A stretch of DNA of 8,358 nucleotides from Deltaproteobacteria bacterium (GTDB lineage Bacteria; Myxococcota_A; Polyangia; JAAYKL01). Made by a program: the position numbers and the translations under genes. A model generated the notes under the pieces. It was not told the DNA's origin and did no database searches. It saw only the letters and a program-made list of their open reading frames with translations. Positions 7,018 to 8,358 of the stretch are shown piece after piece; the stretch's first letter is position 1, and every line of letters starts with the position of its first letter. Location: the NCBI GenBank assembly GCA_011389755.1, contig JAABTR010000213.1, forward strand, positions 1 to 8,358, given 5' to 3'.

Positions 7018-7797
7018 ATGTCAAAAAAACAGCTTCACGTCTGGGCCGCGTCGCTCGCGAGCGCCGCAATCCTCACCGCAGTCGGTTGCGGCGGCAGTAC
7101 GGGTGAGACCAAAGATCCGGCTGGAGAGTCGAGCTCTTCGGGTAGTGAGGAAACCGAGGTGAAAGCGACAAACGACAAGGAGCCCTCCGCCGAGGCGGGC
7201 GAGGGCAAGGGCTTGCAGGCAGATGGAGACTCAAAAGGCGGCGACGTCGCCCCTGGGACGGCCCCGAAGGAGTACGCGGCGAAGCTGGAGACGACAAAAG
7301 GCGACGTGATCATCGACGTCCAGCGCGAGTGGGCTCCCAAGGGCGCCGACCGTTTCTACACGCTCATCAAAGAGGGCTTTTATGACGACGTGGCGTTCTT
7401 CCGCGTCATCGACGGATTCATGGCCCAGGTGGGCATCAGCGGCGATCCCGCCCTCAACGAGAAGTGGAGCGACGACAAGATAGAGGACGACCCGGTCAAG
7501 AAGAGCAACACCCGCGGCATGGTGAGCTTCGCCACATCTGGGCCCGATTCCCGGACCACCCAGTTTTTCATCAATTTCGGCGACAACTCCCGCCTCGACG
7601 GCATGGGGTTCGCCCCCATCGGCAAGGTCCGCGACATGACCGCGGTCGAGGCCTTGCACGCCGGTTACGGAGAGGGGGCGCCTCGCGGGCAGGGCCCCTC
7701 CCAGCCGCGGCTACAAGCCGAGGGTAACCCGTACCTCAAAAAAGAGTTCCCCAAGCTCGACTACATAAAAAAAGCCGCGATCATCGAAACAAAGTGA
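7018..7797 (+). CDS. Cyclophilin-type peptidyl-prolyl cis-trans isomerase, lipoprotein
   Basis: The 259-residue product should catalyse proline cis-trans isomerisation in exported proteins. The ATG at 7018 is preferred because AAAAAGGAG ends 6 bases before it; an in-frame ATG at 7012 is too close to that site, and the open frame further upstream is non-coding in character. Residues 1-24 are a signal peptide with a lipobox-like AVGC, lipidated at Cys24. Residues 25-85 are a Ser/Glu/Asp/Lys/Gly-rich linker. The isomerase domain runs from about 88 to the end. FFRVIDGFMAQVG (127-139) gives catalytic Arg129 and pocket residues Phe134, Met135 and Gln137, and TQFFIN (181-186) gives the second conserved block. 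The position of human CypA Trp121 is Arg192 here, so cyclosporin sensitivity would be expected to be low. The tail with YGEGAPRGQGP and NPYLKKEFPKLDYIKKA is typical of a widespread bacterial cyclophilin subfamily. It lies 91 bp after the oxidoreductase gene. Confidence 0.93.
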   Translation: MSKKQLHVWAASLASAAILTAVGCGGSTGETKDPAGESSSSGSEETEVKATNDKEPSAEAGEGKGLQADGDSKGGDVAPGTAPKEYAAKLETTKGDVIIDVQREWAPKGADRFYTLIKEGFYDDVAFFRVIDGFMAQVGISGDPALNEKWSDDKIEDDPVKKSNTRGMVSFATSGPDSRTTQFFINFGDNSRLDGMGFAPIGKVRDMTAVEALHAGYGEGAPRGQGPSQPRLQAEGNPYLKKEFPKLDYIKKAAIIETK

Positions 7798-7897
7798 CCG
7801 CCGTCAACACCGCCGAATACGACGAAGCCTTCCAGCCGATAGACGTTCCCCAGACACCGTAGGATTTTTTTTGAAATTCAGGGCTTAGGGAACAAAA

Positions 7898-7908
7898 GCG
7901 CTATACTG
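7898..7908 (+). promoter_or_regulatory. Candidate -10 promoter element for the VWA lipoprotein gene
   Basis: GCGCTATACTG contains TATACT at 7902-7907, a five-of-six match to the -10 box, and shares ten of eleven bases with the element before the cyclophilin gene. No good -35 hexamer is found at 16-18 bp upstream; TTGAAA at 7871-7876 is too far away (25 bp). Transcription would start near 7914, giving a leader of about 100 bases. Confidence 0.38.
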
Positions 7909-7929
7909 TTACGACACAATAGAAGAAGA

Positions 7930-7971
7930 GGAGCGAACAGCCGCTCCCCGTTCGGTTCACGTCGTTTTTTT
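7930..7971 (+). other. Structured leader before the VWA gene: hairpin and T7 run
   Basis: GGAGCG (7930-7935) pairs perfectly with CGCTCC (7942-7947) around a 6-base loop. An overlapping alternative pairs CGAAC (7934-7938) with GTTCG (7950-7954), and the two stems exclude each other. A T7 run follows at 7965-7971. The T-run is 17 bases from the first stem and 10 from the second, so this is not a textbook terminator. It lies between the TATACT element and the start codon, so it could influence expression of the gene, but nothing proves this. Confidence 0.3.
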
Positions 7972-8015
7972 AGTAACCGGACGCGCGGTCGCCGATTTGG
8001 CCAAGGAGGACGAAG

Positions 8016-8358
8016 ATGGGAAATGCTTTTGGGGTGCTGGTAAGAGCGGCACTTGCAGTGGTCTGTGCCTCGTGGGTGGGCTTTTTGGGTGGGTGCGGTG
8101 ACAAGCCGGACGGTTCCGCCGACAGCGGGACGGATGTCGGTGGAGAAGGTGAGGGCGAAGGCAGCGACAGCGACAGCGACGATGACGGCCGCTTCGGCAC
8201 CGATTCGAACGTCTGCGACGAGCAGGGCTTTGAGATCTCTGTCCAGCCGGTGTCCTTGATGGTTCTCATCGATCGCTCGAGCTCCATGGTCGACAACGAT
8301 GCGAATCAGAACCGGTGGAAGATCGCGATGTCGGCCATCGAAAAGATGCTCTCGGGCT
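8016..8358 (+). CDS. VWA-domain lipoprotein, N-terminal fragment
   Basis: The frame starts at ATG 8016 and is open to the window end, giving 114 complete residues of a longer protein. AAGGAGGA (8003-8010) is a strong ribosome binding site 5 bases upstream. A hydrophobic signal peptide ends in FLGGC, a lipobox with lipidation at Cys27. Residues 28-65 are a low-complexity linker made of Gly-Glu repeats followed by Ser-Asp repeats. The frame then reads PVSLMVLIDRSSSMVD: the hydrophobic strand followed by D86-x-S88-x-S90 is the metal ion-dependent adhesion site (MIDAS) that opens a von Willebrand factor type A domain. Lipoproteins of this build are common in Myxococcota and relatives and probably act in surface adhesion or complex assembly. 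The rest of the domain, including the other metal ligands, lies beyond the window, so full length and any further domains are unknown. Confidence 0.88.
   Translation, partial: MGNAFGVLVRAALAVVCASWVGFLGGCGDKPDGSADSGTDVGGEGEGEGSDSDSDDDGRFGTDSNVCDEQGFEISVQPVSLMVLIDRSSSMVDNDANQNRWKIAMSAIEKMLSG

Noticed and set aside
7840..7872. Intrinsic terminator after the cyclophilin gene
   Set aside because: A T8 run is present at 7865-7872 but no stable GC stem directly precedes it.

Overview
The window looks like a chromosomal segment from a GC-rich, Gram-negative bacterium of the Myxococcota/Deltaproteobacteria type. This is an inference from gene content. Three of the five genes encode predicted lipoproteins. 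One is a very large zinc-protease with PKD-like, LVIVD-propeller and Kazal-like modules. Another starts a VWA-domain lipoprotein after a low-complexity acidic linker. Both styles are typical of predatory or social deltaproteobacterial relatives. No phage, transposon, CRISPR, rRNA or tRNA signal was seen.

Layout, all genes on the + strand. Positions 1-273 are the C-terminal end of a group 1-type [NiFe] hydrogenase large subunit, including the Ni-binding DPCxxCxxH motif and the removable C-terminal tail. Positions 274-587 are a visibly AT-richer intergenic region with an imperfect hairpin (405-440) and a candidate promoter. Positions 588-5198 encode a 1536-residue secreted metalloprotease lipoprotein. 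Positions 5199-5336 hold a phased 9-bp repeat array. Positions 5337-6926 encode a 529-residue FAD-dependent oxidoreductase of the phytoene desaturase/retinol saturase superfamily. Positions 7018-7797 encode a cyclophilin-type peptidyl-prolyl isomerase lipoprotein. Positions 7798-8015 hold a promoter-like site and a structured leader. From 8016 to the window end is the start of a VWA-domain lipoprotein.

The genes do not form an obvious single pathway. Gaps of 91 to 314 bp and separate promoter-like sites suggest mostly independent transcription. The common thread is the cell envelope: a membrane-bound uptake hydrogenase, an anchored protease, a folding catalyst exported as a lipoprotein, and an anchored adhesion-type protein.

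The most notable observations are the nested architecture of the 1536-residue protein (a propeller apparently inserted into a PKD-like domain, with a jelly-roll-like segment inserted into the propeller, and Kazal-like modules at the C-terminus), the exact 9-bp periodic array downstream of it, and a shared GCGNTATACTG promoter-like element before two lipoprotein genes.
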